Position numbers and translations under genes: made by a program. Shown here in pieces: positions 21,159 to 33,236 of a stretch of 64,000 nucleotides of DNA (position 1 is its first letter; every line of letters starts with the position of its first letter). The notes under the pieces are model-generated. The model saw only the letters and a list, made by a program, of their open reading frames with translations, ran no database searches and had not been told where the DNA came from. The DNA comes from Portulaca oleracea (lineage: Eukaryota; Streptophyta; Magnoliopsida; Caryophyllales; Portulacaceae): assembly GCA_029582165.1 (NCBI GenBank), contig CM055885.1:10910729-10974728 (forward strand). Reading direction: 5' to 3'.

Positions 21159-24100
21159 ATGGCAAAAGGGTTATGTTACTATAGTGACAGGCCATTTGAA
21201 CGGGGACATGTCTGCATCAATAAGAATACCCAATTGTTTCTTGTAGAGGTGCCAGGGGTAGATGACACGCCAGTTGGTGATCAAATTGAAGACATACAAT
21301 CGGTAGATTGGGGATTAGAGGCTAGTGAGGATCAAACACATCCTCACATTTCAGTGAATGCTTTGAATGGAATTCAGGCGTACCAAACTATGCGAGTTAC
21401 TGCCACGGTTGGAAGTAGGCCGATACATGTCCTCATCGATTCGGGAAGCACTCATAACTTTGGATGAATCGTTAGCAAAGAAGTTAGATTATTCTTTGAG
21501 CCTATTGAGTCACAGGCAGTGATAGTAGCGGGTGGTCGTAATTTGAGCTGCACGCACATTTGTAGAGGCTTCAAATGGAAGCTACAAGGGGAGATATTCC
21601 AAGCTGACATGATGTTAATTCCATTGGGTGTGTGTGATGCAGTACTTGGTATACAATGGTTGAGCAAACTGGGAATAGTTCACTGGGACTTCGACAATTT
21701 GCAAATGTGGCTTACCTACAGAGGTAAGTCATTTTGGTTAAAGGGAGTGAAGCAAGGAGTGAAGTTGGCCAAAGAGCAACAACTACCAAAGCTTATGAAT
21801 CACTCCATTCAATTATGTTTGCTGCAACTACAATCAAGTCCCAACCAGTTTTGGGTGACATGTGGTAATGTGGATACGGGTCAATCTAAGCCAGAACTAC
21901 AACAACTTCTCCAGCAGTATGAAGATGTGTTCCAGGAACCCTCTTCCCTCCCTCCCAGCAGGGGCATGTATGACCATCGAATACCTCTACAGCCTGGGGC
22001 TACACCTGTGAATATCAGACCCTACCGTTATCCAATTAAATAGAAAGATGTGATTGAGAGATTGGTAGGAGAGATGTTGCAAAATGGGATAATTCAACCT
22101 AGTTGTAGTCCCTTTGCATCCCTAGTGGTCTTGGTAGGGAAGAAGGATTGCACTTGGAGGCTTTGCGTGGATTATAGGGAACTAAACCGAAAGACTGTTA
22201 AAGACAAATTTCCTATTCCAGTGGTCGACGAATTGATTGACGAACTTTCGGGTTCTTCTATTTTTTAGCAAAATTGATCTACGGGCAAGATATCACCAAT
22301 TGCGAGTGTTTGGGGAGGATATCCACAAGACCGCTTTTAAAACCCACAATGGCCATTATGAATTTTGGTGATGCCATTTGGATTGACAAATGCCCCGGCT
22401 ATTTTTCAAAGTCTGATGAACCATGTTTTCAAATCCTACTTAAGGAGATTTGTCTTGGTCTTTTTCAATGATATACTGGTTTATAGTGCATCAGTGGCTG
22501 ATCATATACAACATCTCACACTTGTGTTTGAAGAAATGCGTAAACATCATCTTGTCGCTAAGAGAAGTAAGTGTGTTTTTGGTGTGACTAGAGTAGAGTA
22601 CTTGGGTCATTTTATTTCAGGGAAGGGTGTAGAGACTGACCCCAACAAGATTCGAGCAGTCATGGAATGGCCAGCCTACTACGGTGAAGGAACTCAGGAG
22701 TTTTTTGGGGCTATCTGGGTACTACAGAAAGTTCGTTAAGAACTATTCTATCATTTCCGCACCCCTCACCAGGCTGTTGAAAAAAGGTGAGTTCTGTTGG
22801 ACTCAAGATGCTACTAATGCCTTTCAAGCACTTAAAAATGCCCTATGTACGGCCCCGGTGCTTGCTTTACATGACTTCAACAAGTCATTTATCATAGAAA
22901 CCGATGCTTCCGCAACGGGCATAGGAGTTGTGCTCATGCAAGAAAATCACCCATTGGCTTATTTCAGTAAGTCTTTGGGGCCTCGGTGGAAAAAATTATC
23001 AGTATACGAAAAGGAGTTGTTGGCTGTTGTGAGTGCGGTACAGAAATGGGAACAATATTTGGTACACCAGCTCTTCATCATCAAAACATATCAGAAAAGC
23101 CTCAAGTGGTTATTGGAAAATAAGATCTCTACCCCATTCCAACAATTTTGGCTTTCAAAATTGATGGGTTATTCCTATGAGATTTGTTACAAGAGTGGAA
23201 AGGAGAATGTAGTTCTTGATGCGATGCATCAGCATCGCATCAATGGAGCGGAGTTATCGACCTTGGTCGTGTCCACTATAGATACTAATTTGTTGACGAT
23301 CGTCAAAGCTAGTTGGCAACTTGATCCCCGCTTACAGCTGCTTATTCATCAACTTCAACAAGGAGTCGTGGTTCCACATTATTCTTGGGTCAATGATCAA
23401 CTTCAAAAAAAGAACAGATTGGTAGTGGGGCCGGATGAGCAATTGAGGTTGAAAATCTTGACGTGGGGACACTCCACCCCTATGGCTGGCCATTCAGGAC
23501 GAGAAGCCACACTACACAGGCTCATGACACTTTTTTATTGGAAGGGTATGTACAAGGATGTCTCCTCTTTCATTAGGAGGTGCCTCACGTGTCAAGCTTG
23601 TAAGTATGATCCTTCTGCTACCCTGGATTGTTACAACCTTTGCAAATTCCGTCAGAAATTTGGCAAGATGTGTCCATGGATTTTATAGATGGATTACCTA
23701 CATCCATGGGAAAAGATTCAATTTTTGTTGTAGTAGATCGGATGAGCAAATATGCTCATTTTATGGCTCTCAAACATCCATATTCTGCCTTGGATGTGGC
23801 CCAGTGCTACCTTGATAATGTGTTCTAATTGCATGGTATGCCTCAATCCATTGTGAGTGACAGAGACTCGGTTTTCCTCAGCCAATTTTGGCAGGCTCTC
23901 TTTTCTGTTCATGGTGTGCAATTTCTCATGTCTTCCACTTACCATCCTCAAACTTATGGGCAGACAGAGGTGGTACACCGGTGTTTGGAGACTTACTTGC
24001 GTTGTATGAGTTCTCAAGTTCCCAAGGAATGGTGTAAATGGCTACCTACGGCCGAGTGGTGGTACAACACTACCTACCACTCCACCATTCAAATGACTCC

Positions 24101-24703
24101 ATATGAAGCTGTCTATGGACAACCGCCTCCTATTCATTACGGTTGTGGCTGCTGTAGACAGGTCTTTGCGGAGAAGGGAGGAGATTATCAGGCTGCTTAA
24201 ACACCACTTGAAGAGAGCTTAGAATCGAATGAAACATCAAGCAGATATCAAGAGAAGAGACAGGGAATTTGCTGTGGGTGACTGGGTATGGCTCAAGCTC
24301 CAGCCTTACAGGCAGAGTTCAGTGCAGATGCAGGAGAATCAGAAGCTCAGTCCCATATATTTTGGTCCATTTCAGGTGGAGGCTCAAGTGGGAGTTGTCG
24401 CTTATAGGCTCCAACTACTGGAACATGCGAAAATCCATGATGTCTTCCATGTGTCTCAACTCAAGGCCTTTCGGGGTGCTTTGCCTTCTCTACCTCATAT
24501 ACCATTGGGATTGCTGGGAGATGAGGGAGGATACTCATCATCTTCAACCTTGGGCTATAGTGGAACGAAGGATTAAGAGGAAGGGCAATAAGGTTGTTGT
24601 CCAATTTTTGGTGGAATGGGAGAATTTGCCTGCCACAGAAGCCACTTGGGTGTGGGCTTATTCTTTTTTGCAAAAGTATCCCTCCTTTGATTCCTCTGTT
24701 TGA
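21159..24703 (+). pseudogene. pol of the Reina-like element: protease, RT, RNase H, integrase, chromodomain
   Basis: Domains in order across shifted frames: protease (VLIDSGSTHNF near 21450, then a stop), RT ([29 protein letters not shown]; a FFNDILVY box, where the family usually has FxDDILVY), connection/RNase H (IIETDASATGIGVVLMQE), integrase HHCC zinc finger (GHSGREATLHRL...CLTCQACK), integrase core (DFIDGLPT, VSDRDSVFLS) and a C-terminal chromodomain-like part (VVVQFLVEWENLPATEATWV). Stops or frame changes are seen near 21465, 22041, 22268, 22740, 23686, 23826 and 24200. It is coding-incompetent. Confidence 0.9.
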
Positions 24704-24768
24704 ACACTAGTTGAGCTTCTGTTTTGCTGCGGCTTTGTGGGCAAAGCTTTCTTTTAAGGGGGGAGGAA

Positions 24769-25021
24769 TGTTGTGGGGAGGTAGTTTGTTAATTGGTTGT
24801 TGAAGTTAATTGTTGTAAATTGTAAATATCGGTTGAGCTGTCATACATATTGATGAGTTAGCAGAAAATAGGGATATAAGATGTAATATCGTGCGTCATA
24901 ACAGACATGAATAATATTCAACATATTCCATCTATCTTTCTCTCTCTTTCTATCTTTCTTTTCCCTCTGTTTTCTTTCTTTCCTCTCTGGTTTTGTTGTG
25001 TTCTTCAAGGACACCGCATCA
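24769..25021 (+). repeat. 3' LTR of the Reina-like element
   Basis: Direct copy of the 5' LTR, same length, with few substitutions (for example GAAGTTAATT against GAGGTTAATT). It is preceded by the polypurine tract. Confidence 0.95.
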
Positions 25022-25026
25022 CGATA

Positions 25027-25727
25027 TGATTAAACTATCATAATGTAGGTGATTTCTAATTAGTATGACTTGAACTTTCATATTGTAAGCATTTTAGCAA
25101 TCAATATTGTAGGCTTTAACAGTCAATATGATTAAACTATGATATTGTAGGCTCTTATAAGCAATTCATATTGTATGCTCTTAAGAAAAATCTCACACTA
25201 AACCGTATACTTAACAATTGATCCATAATTAATTTGTAACTTTAATATTATATACTTTTATGAATGTCACAAATGCTCGGGTCACAAAGACTTACAAAAA
25301 TTTACAATATTCTTAACTTGATCTTGACATGTAATTATACCATTACATCTTAAACTTAATTTACTTTATCAAGCCCTCATGAAGGATAAATTCCTAACTT
25401 AGATACTTATGGAATTTCATATTCACCATCTCATATGTAATTAAATTATTATATATGAAATGAAACTTTTGGTATAAACATGTAATTAAAATATTAATTG
25501 CATCTTACTTTTAATTGGCTATAAATAGTTAAATACTCGATTATGGTATGGAAGATCATCTTTAAGAGAATTAATATTAACTTATAATATGAATAAACTT
25601 CCACATTAAACTTATAATATTTCTCTTCATTACTATATCCAAATAAATAACCATGGATTCATAATCATAATACTAGTCAATTTTAAGTTTGTTAAATCAC
25701 TCTATATTACCACATAGTCGTGGACTT
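25027..25727. other. AT-rich stretch, no gene
   Basis: Short diverged direct repeats of the type GATATTGTAGGCT(C/T)TTA occur between 25040 and 25180. Otherwise nothing is recognised. It probably belongs to the older sequence into which the chromovirus and the neighbouring MITE inserted. Confidence 0.35.
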
Positions 25728-25730
25728 CTA

Positions 25731-25982
25731 GGGTCTGTTTGGACCTAGGAAAACAGCATGGAAAAAAATTTGGAAAATGAGAATTTTTCCTTTATTTGAT
25801 TGAAGAAAAATAAATGGAAAAAATAATTGGAAAACTACATGGCGAATTTGGGGAACCAAAGAACAAAAAAATTTCCCTTAAAAAATGAAAGGAAAGTTGA
25901 GAGAAAAATTTTGCATCTAAAAGTCAATCTTTCTCTCATTCATCTCTCGCGACTCTCTCGATTCTCTCTCTCTCTCTCTCTA

Positions 25983-26043
<61 letters not shown>

Positions 26044-26413
26044 ACTCACTTGTCTTTCTCTATGTCTCTCTCTATAACTCTCTCATCTCTCTCTCTAACT
26101 CTCTTCTCCCTCTTCTCTCTCTCTCTCTCTTTATCTCTCTCTCTCCCCCACCCCCAAAATCACATTATGTGATTTAGAAAAATGAAACTTAACATTTACA
26201 ACTTTTCGTGCAAATTTTATTTTTTCATGCATTTTTCCTCAAACCAAACAAGAGAAAAAAAAATTGAATGGAAAATCATTTTTTTCCTTCAAAATTTTAC
26301 TTCAACGAAACAATAGAAATAAATTTACTTTACCTCAAAAAATCCCCCCCCCCCCTAATTTTTTTCCATGAGATTTTTTTCACACTGTTTTTCTAGGTCC
26401 AATTAACAGACCC
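25731..26413. mobile_element. PIF/Tourist-like MITE with 3-bp TSD CTA
   Basis: The left end GGGTCTGTTTGGACCTAGG pairs with the inverted right end GGGTCTGTTAATTGGACCTAG. Both continue with AAAACAG(C/T)(A/G)TG. CTA flanks both sides (25728-25730 and 26414-26416). GGGTCTGTTTGG-type ends with a 3-bp TSD fit PIF/Harbinger-related MITEs. The centre carries a (CT)n tract from about 25930 to 26145, which causes a spurious Ser/Leu frame. Confidence 0.75.
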
Positions 26414-26416
26414 CTA

Positions 26417-26667
26417 ATCATTTAAATGTATGTAAAGCATACATTTCTTTTCTAGTACCAAAACTTAAATTTAATCATGCATACTTGAATAATACATATG
26501 AAACTTAATTAATCTATAGACTATACACTTAAACCATGATCATCTTACAACCATAGAAAATAATATACCACATTGTCATCTTATGATATGATCACAAAAC
26601 ATAATCTATATAATTAATATGTACTATTAATATCATGCAACATCATGAATTACACTATGGATATAAT
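26417..26667. other. AT-rich spacer and MULE target site
   Basis: Nothing coding. It ends in TGGATATAAT (26658-26667), the left TSD of the large MULE. Confidence 0.5.
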
Positions 26668-27066
26668 CAAAAATTTGCTGGGAGGTGCCATACATTCTTA
26701 ACAACTGACTCCTGGGGGACCACATTTTTTAATGCACTCAAAGGGGACCAAGTCCTCAAACAAATGGCTCCCAGGTGACTTTCCAACCAATTATAGTCGG
26801 AATTCGGCGACAGTTGAGTTAAGTGAGAATTTTTTTGAAATTTCTTTGTGGAATTCCGATACTACCCTCCATTGCCTCCAAATCGTTTCTTATTTAACTG
26901 AACTCCCTTCTTCTCCCTCTCAATTTCCATCTTAACTTCTCTTATGTCTTCTTCGTCCTTCTTCTTCTTCTTTTTCTTTTGTCTTCTTCGGCTTTCTTCT
27001 TCATCTTCTGGGTTCTCCTCGTGTCGATCGTTCATCATTGTGACGTTTGAAGGCAATTTAGCTGCA

Positions 27067-27979
27067 ATGGAGAGGAGAGTCGTAGGTAAGCTCCTTCATC
27101 TTCCTTCTGCCTTTGTTCTTCCTCCTTGTTCTTCTCTCGTATGGGTGTCGATTTTGGAAAATTAGGGTTTTGTTTAAACAAAATTGCAATCTTTCTCCTT
27201 TTGGGTTGTCGGATTTGAGAGAAGTGTACAATTTGGTGTTGTAAAGTTTTGGATTTTGAAAAAATGTCTTGTACCCTGGTTAATTAGGGTTTTGGTGATG
27301 GAAAATTACTAAATTATTATGTTATATTGCCAAAATTGGCACTTGGTTTTCGTAGATGGTTTGTTTGTAGAGGACACAAGAGGAATGGAGGGATTCGACA
27401 AAAGGTTCAACTGGGTGAATGGCAAGTTTATTTGCAGAGTTTGTGGTGCCAATGGTATGCTGAAGGTGTCAAGGAGCGAGCAGAACCCTGGTCGTATCTA
27501 TGGAAAATGCCCAGCATTGGTTGTGGAAAATTCCTGGGGTGGCTCGACGAATGTGAGGATTCTCTAAGTGTGAAGGACAAGGGCATGAAGGCTGGACCTA
27601 GTGTTGAACCTACAATGCCTGGAGATGATAGTGTTGAGTTGCTTGAGCTGAAGGGTAAGGTAAGGTGGCTGATGCAATGATGATGGTGTACATGTGCAAG
27701 AAAGAAGTGACTGAGTTGATTGTGTGCAACAACAACGCAACTGAAGAGCTATCAACTTTGAGGTTGCAGGTAGCTGCCTTAGTGATTGAGATAGGGGAGA
27801 CTAGGAAGGATGTTGGTGAGCTGATGGAGAAGAGGTCTGTGCTGGTGGAGAAGGCTACTGAATTGAAGGAGGTTTGGGACAAGGTGCTTGGGACAATGAT
27901 GATGTGTGGGATGGGAATTGGGACATTGGTTGCTATTGTAATGTTCTTGGTTGTGATTATAATCTCTGTGTTCAAGTGA
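27067..27979 (+). pseudogene. MULE accessory gene: GRF-type zinc finger, coiled coil and C-terminal membrane segment
   Basis: A plausible short first exon (ATG at 27067) reaches a donor at 27086. The next exon starts at 27356 in phase. It has FNWVNGKFICRVCGANGMLK, then NPGRIYGKCPA, i.e. the C-x2-C...NPGR-x-Y-x-x-C part of a GRF zinc finger. The last part (GCGKFLGWLDECED, with the expected fourth Cys and the W-D-E ending) lies one frame away, so one small indel is present near 27520. A second small frame change is near 27663. After it comes a helical, Leu/Glu-rich stretch (LSTLRLQVAAL...RKDVGELMEKRSVLV) and a strongly hydrophobic tail (MGIGTLVAIVMFLVVIII) before the stop. GRF fingers are nucleic-acid-binding in known proteins; the role in transposition is unknown. 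Indels may be real or sequence errors. Confidence 0.7.
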
Positions 27980-28888
27980 TGGTTTGTACTTTGCTTTTTT
28001 TGTTTAAGTGTTTAGGGTGTAGTAGATGGATTGATGGTTGATGTACTGTAGTGGTTTGATATATTTTGGTGGAAGGTAGCATTTGGCAGGAGGAGGAAGT
28101 AAATTTTTGTACCTCTGCCATGTATTTTGGATGGATGGTTGATGAAGTAGTGTACACAACTACTATGTATTTTGGAATCAATGGTTTGAATGAATGAAAT
28201 GAAGTGGTGAAGTGAAATTTGTCCATTTTTGATGTACAAAAACTGTTTGGAAAATGAAAATTTAAATGGAAATGGTGATGTCCAATTGAATGTATAAGAT
28301 TGCAAAATTATGCATCAATTTGCACCAATTGTTGAAAGCAAAGTGAATGCCAAGTCTGACATCAAATTCAAATGGAAATGGTTAAGTTTGACAGCAAGTT
28401 AATGCAATTGTTCATACCCTTAACAACATCCATACATCCATACATATTTGAACAAGCAATTGATTACAAAATACAAGTATATATCCTTCAATGGCAGTAA
28501 GTGAATGCAATTGTTCATGATCTCAAACCTGGATAGAATTGATTACAAGTATATATAACTATACTGCAAATTGCAAAATTATCAAATTCATACCCTTACC
28601 AGCATCCATACATCCATACATATTTGAACAACATTAGTATGCATGCTTATAACCATAAATGTGTCTGAAAAACATCCATATGGCCATACAAAATTGAAAC
28701 CAAAATACATAAAAGGTGAAACATCCACTAATGTTCAAACCCTTAACATTGAGATGTTTAAGCCCTGAACACTGACTTGTTCCAACCCTGAACACTGACA
28801 ACCAAGTCTGACATACACCAAAATAGACACAAAATAACAAAATACTAACTTGATACTAATAAAACCTAGACATTGACATTGCACCACA
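27980..28888. other. Inter-gene region of the MULE between the two convergent 3' ends
   Basis: AT-rich and non-coding, with repeated pieces: CATACCCTTA(A/C)CA(A/G)CATCCATACATCC, near 28420 and 28595, and GTGAATGCAATTGTTCATG-type segments. These probably hold the 3' UTRs and terminators of both genes. Confidence 0.45.
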
Positions 28889-31800
28889 TCAGCTTGATCG
28901 ACCACTGGTGGTTCTTGTCTTCTTGCCAGATATTCCCTTTCTCTTGTTGCATTTCCTTGATTCGGTAGGAGTCCTATGACCTTCCCCATCAGTTGAAGTT
29001 GTTACCCTTCTATTCTTTCTTTGACTGTTTGCTCCATTTGCATTGGATCCCTTGCTTCTCTTAGCCCTTGAAGCTACATTCTCCTGATAGTTGGTAATAG
29101 CCTCCCATTCTCATCCCTAGCTTGGCCACAAGTTTTGTAGTTGTGTCCTGTCCCATCACATGTGGAGCATCTCTTTGTGCCATGCTTCTTCCCAATGTCT
29201 TTAGCATTTTCAAGAACATCTCCGACCTCTCTTCTTTTGTGCTTTTCAGGCCTGCGTTTCTTCTTCAACTCAAATGGTGGATCAAGGAGCTTATGTTCAG
29301 ACTCGGGCCACATGGTGTGATCAGGTATGGGACGGATGAATGTGTCATACAACTTTGTATATTTCTCGACCATGAACCAAGGTGCAATGAAGTCCTCAAC
29401 ATTTAAGTTTTCATAGTGTATACACCTTGTTGCATGCTTACATGGAATGCCAGTTATCTGTCATTTGCAACAGGTGCAAGTGTGCTCGTTGAGGTCAACA
29501 TTGTTGTTCACACTCCCCTCCCATATGTCAAACAAACCCCTCCCTGCAGTGGTTACTACACTACAACCCCTAGAGTCAATAATTGTCTTCCTGACCTTCT
29601 TGTCCACAAATGGTGTTATCCTACTTTCCCAACTACATCCCAATTTTTATCTCTTATCAAAACGATGGCCAATTACTTTCCTAATTTCTTCCAATATAGT
29701 AAGTAATGGCCTACCTCTATGTTTGATGATGGCATGATTAAATGACTCCACAAAGTTGTTAGTGTTGTCATCACTCTTGAGGTTGGGGTCATATTTGAAT
29801 CTGGCCCAATTCTCAACATGCTCTGCATCCCTCAGCCAATTGTATGCAGCTGCACTTTTCTCCTTGATCTTCTCCATTGTTGTCTTGAAAACATGCTCTG
29901 AGTATGCATTTGCAGCTATATAGAAGTGGAAGTGGAACCAAGCACCTGAGCAAGCATAGTTAGTTCTCTTAATGTATACAATTAGACTGATTAATCCCAA
30001 GTCAACTAAATAAATTGTTTAGTTGGAAACTTGTTTGCAAAGTTTTTGTATAAGTGTAGGACACAAACCCTTCGCCTTGACTGAGGAAAGAACTTGGCTA
30101 AAGCATTCTTCATTGACTGAGGTAAAAAAAAAATTGTAATAAATAACCAAACATGTCACAACACAAGTGTAAACATCATAAACAATGGATGAGTAATTGA
30201 AGTGAACAAAGTGTCAGCATTATAACCTCGTGTCTGTCTTCCATGAATGTGTACTTGTGTGTTTCTTGGTGTGACTCTAATGCAACAAACAGTCCATTAA
30301 CAAATAATGACCACTCTTCATCATCTTCTGTAGGGAATACTCCATAGGCCAGTGGGTATTGTCCATTATTGCCATCTAAGCCAATGGCAGTCATCAAAAC
30401 ACCTTTGTAAGGTCCCTTCAAGAAACAAGCATCCAATCCAATCAATCCCCTACAGTTCTCCTTGAATGTTTTGATTGCAGATCCAATGCATATCAATATC
30501 CTCTTGAAAGTGGGATTCAGAGTGGGACCTCTATCAGTGAACTTAATGAAACACTTAGACCCTGGGTTTGCCTTGGTGAATTCATCACACTATTGAGGTA
30601 GTTTCCTATACCCCTCATCATGATTACCAAACAACTCCCCCTTCATCAACCTAACAGCTCTATAGCAAGTGTAATCAGGCACAGCAACCCCAAATCTTTG
30701 AAAAATTAGTGCATGAACTCCCTTGGCATCTATGTTTGGGTTTGCCATGAAGTCCTTCTTCAACTGCTTAGTAACCCGAGGTTTACCAGCTCGATGATGG
30801 GCTGTTTTTTCATAGCATACATGTCCCTCCTTTCACATACTTAACCCTTCAAGTGACATTGTCTTGCATCACAGTTGCGTGAATTCTGAAACTACATTTG
30901 CACATGTGTGAGTAAACCTTTTCTTGTTGTTCTTCACCTTCTTCAAAACTATGCCTCGATCTGAATTGTGTAAGTCTTCATAACATCTAAGAATTGCTCC
31001 TTGGAAGTGAAAAATCCCCAACTTTTATGTTCACTTTACCATCTCTACTTTCAGTCCAAACTGTACATTGACTGTACAATTTGGTCATCTTGCCTGCAAC
31101 AGTCATCTTGTGTTGATCAAGTCCATCCTCATCAACCACCACCCTCAGCTGCTATCTTCTCTCAACCTCCAATTCTCCATCACCTTCTACATCTTATTCC
31201 TCAACATCTTCATCAACCACATCATCATTGTCATTGTCACTCTCACTGTCTTCTTCATCTTCTGACGGAAAGAAATCATCATCATCACTGTCATCATCAT
31301 CCTCTGGCTGGCCTACCTCATCAGATCCACCTATGACATTCTCATCATCCTCACAAAAGACATCAATTTCAGGTATGTCTGGCCTTCCAATATCTTGCAC
31401 TTCCTTTGGATCTAGACCACCAAACTGTTTTGATATGTTTTCAAGCACATCAGGATCAATCTCCATTGATTTCTTATCTTTTACAGTCTTCTTTTTGCAA
31501 GGAGTTGATTGGGGTGAAGTTAAGTCTGTCTCAGCTTCCTGTGTAGGTGATCCAGCTGAAACAGATCTTGTCACTGGCCTCCTTGGGGTTCCAGCTTCTG
31601 AGGATGGGGTTGTGTGGTTGATTGAGCTGGTGGAGAAACATCTCTAGCTTCTGAGATTGGAATTGATGGGGTCACTGTTCTGCCAGAGATTCCCTTTCTT
31701 AATCTAGCTAGGGAGCTAACAGTGGAGTGTGCAGCTTTGGTAGAAGCAGGACCACATTTATTGACATCCCCCAAGTTATTGTTGCTGTTGCTTCCATCAT

Positions 31801-32398
31801 TAATGCTCACATTTGGGCCAGTGGATGCAGCTGACACTTGAGGCCCACCTACTTCTTCTCCAGGCCCATCAACATCTTCTCCAGGCCCACCAACATCTTC
31901 TCCAGGCCCACATTCAGATGTCATATACCCATATTATGTTGACCCACATGCTTTTGCTTGGGCTGCCTTTGCTTCTCTGTGCAAACTCCTTCTGGCAGGT
32001 AGCTTGGGTGGCCTACTACCAAACCTGTGGCCTTTACTTGCAGATGACATATGAGCTGAAGATGGTGGCTTCTTGTTCATATTCTGGCTACCAATTTGGC
32101 TATGCTGAGTATCAACAGGGGTTTGTATCAAGTCATCTGCTCATGCATTTTCTTGACTCAGGGACATTTCCACCACTCTTTCATCAGGTGTTGTAACCTC
32201 AATGCTTTCCACAGTTTGTTGCAGCTTTCCCTTACCATCCAACTTAACTAATTCCACAGGAAAGGTCTTCACTTGCTCCAACTTTGACCAAGCTCCCACA
32301 AACTTATTCCAGTCGGTGTCACTTATCAGAGGTAGCTTCTTTTTCTCATTCCCAGGTAGGTACCAATTTATCCCAGCAAACTTAGGAAACTTCTCCAT
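28889..32398 (-). pseudogene. MULE (MURA-type) transposase, broken by premature stops
   Basis: Reading leftward: an N-terminal MuDR-like part (INWYLPGNEKKKLPLISDTDW; start taken at 32398), a Gly/Pro-rich and then strongly Asp/Glu-rich linker (31900-31200), then YRAVRLMKGELFG and CDEFTKANPGS. The MULE catalytic domain follows (GLIGLDACFLKGPYKG, GQYPLAYGVFPTEDDEEW, FMEDRHE). A phase-0 GT-AG intron at 30226-30117 joins to SMKNALAKFFPQSRRRVCVL. The C-terminal half has KSDDNTNNFVESFNH, a SWIM finger (CTC...GIPCKHATRCI), a zinc knuckle (CSTCDGTGHNYKTCG) and a Lys/Arg-rich tail ending at the TGA 28891-28889. Stops interrupt it at 30592-30590 and at 29463-29461 (where a Trp is expected in the SWIM motif). 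This copy should not make full transposase. Confidence 0.88.
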
Positions 32399-33236
32399 AT
32401 CTTGTATAAACCTTTGCTTAATGTCAACGAAAAGTTCCTTTTGATTTGTATGTGTCTACGTCCTTTTCATAGATGTAAAATCTTTTATTGTGGAATCTAA
32501 CAATGAATAACTTCATTGAATCACCCTACACATCTGATTAAGAAACTAAAAATGAATAAACAACAATTGATTACCAAAAATTTATCCCTAAAAAAATCAA
32601 ATCTTTCGACATTTCAAATACCCAGCACTGAACAAAGGTTTTTTTCTCTAATTTACATTCAAACTTCAATAACATTTCAAACTTGAAGTAACAATACATG
32701 TTTACATGAACAACGACAAATACCCAGCAAACCCTAAACAAATTTCGAACACTAAACCAAATTGAAACCCTAACTTCACTGTAATTACACACAATTTCAC
32801 TTACCATTTATTTGTTCTGCTTCGACGATGAACTCAACGCCAGGTGATTAGCAGCAGCTTTTCGACCTCCAAGCAGCCGTCGTTGAACTCCGATCACCAC
32901 CCCAGCCACCTCCTTCTCTTGACGAAGATTTTCAGAATGGTTCGATTGAATAGTGTTATGTTCACAGAAGTGGTAGTTGGCATGCATTGAAGAAGGTAAT
33001 GGAGAGGCCTTCGTTTTTTTTTGAGCGGGCAAAAATAAGGGCAGCATGGTCTTTTCACAACCATCGCCAAGGGCTTTTTAGTCTTTTCATTAATTCCGGT
33101 TGTAATTGGCCGGAAAGTCACCTGGGAGCCATTGAGGACTTGGTCCCTTTTGAGTGCATTAAAAAAAAATGTGGTCCCCCAAGAGTCAGTTGTTAAGAAT
33201 GTATGGCACCTCCCAACAAATTTTTGTGGATATAAT

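Larger units (their letters stand above)
19961..25021 (+). mobile_element. Ty3/gypsy chromovirus (Reina-like), full length but inactivated
   Basis: Element of 5061 bp with 253-bp LTRs, primer site TGGTATCAGAGC at 20215-20226, and purine tract TTTTAAGGGGGGAGG just before the 3' LTR. Flanking pentamers CGGTA and CGATA match at 4 of 5. The order gag, protease, RT, RNase H, integrase and chromodomain defines a chromovirus. The very short LTRs suggest the Reina lineage, which is an inference. Confidence 0.92.
26668..33226. mobile_element. MuDR-like MULE, 6.56 kb, two convergent genes, 10-bp TSD
   Basis: The ends CAAAAATTTGCTGGGAGG and, inverted, CAAAAATTTGTTGGGAGG begin TIRs of about 120 bp that match through GGTGCCATACATTCTTAAC and GGCTCCCAGGTGACTTTCC. 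TGGATATAAT flanks both sides (26658-26667 and 33227-33236). A transposase gene runs leftward from the right TIR, and a second gene runs rightward from the left TIR. The layout is like maize MuDR (mudrA/mudrB), although the second gene is of a different protein type. Both genes carry frame damage in this copy. Confidence 0.93.

Noticed and set aside
25827..26177. 116-codon frame
   Set aside because: Encoded by the (CT)n tract inside a Tourist-like MITE.
27564..28305. Thr/Ile/Ser-rich minus-strand frames
   Set aside because: Antisense to the GRF-type accessory gene and its 3' region.
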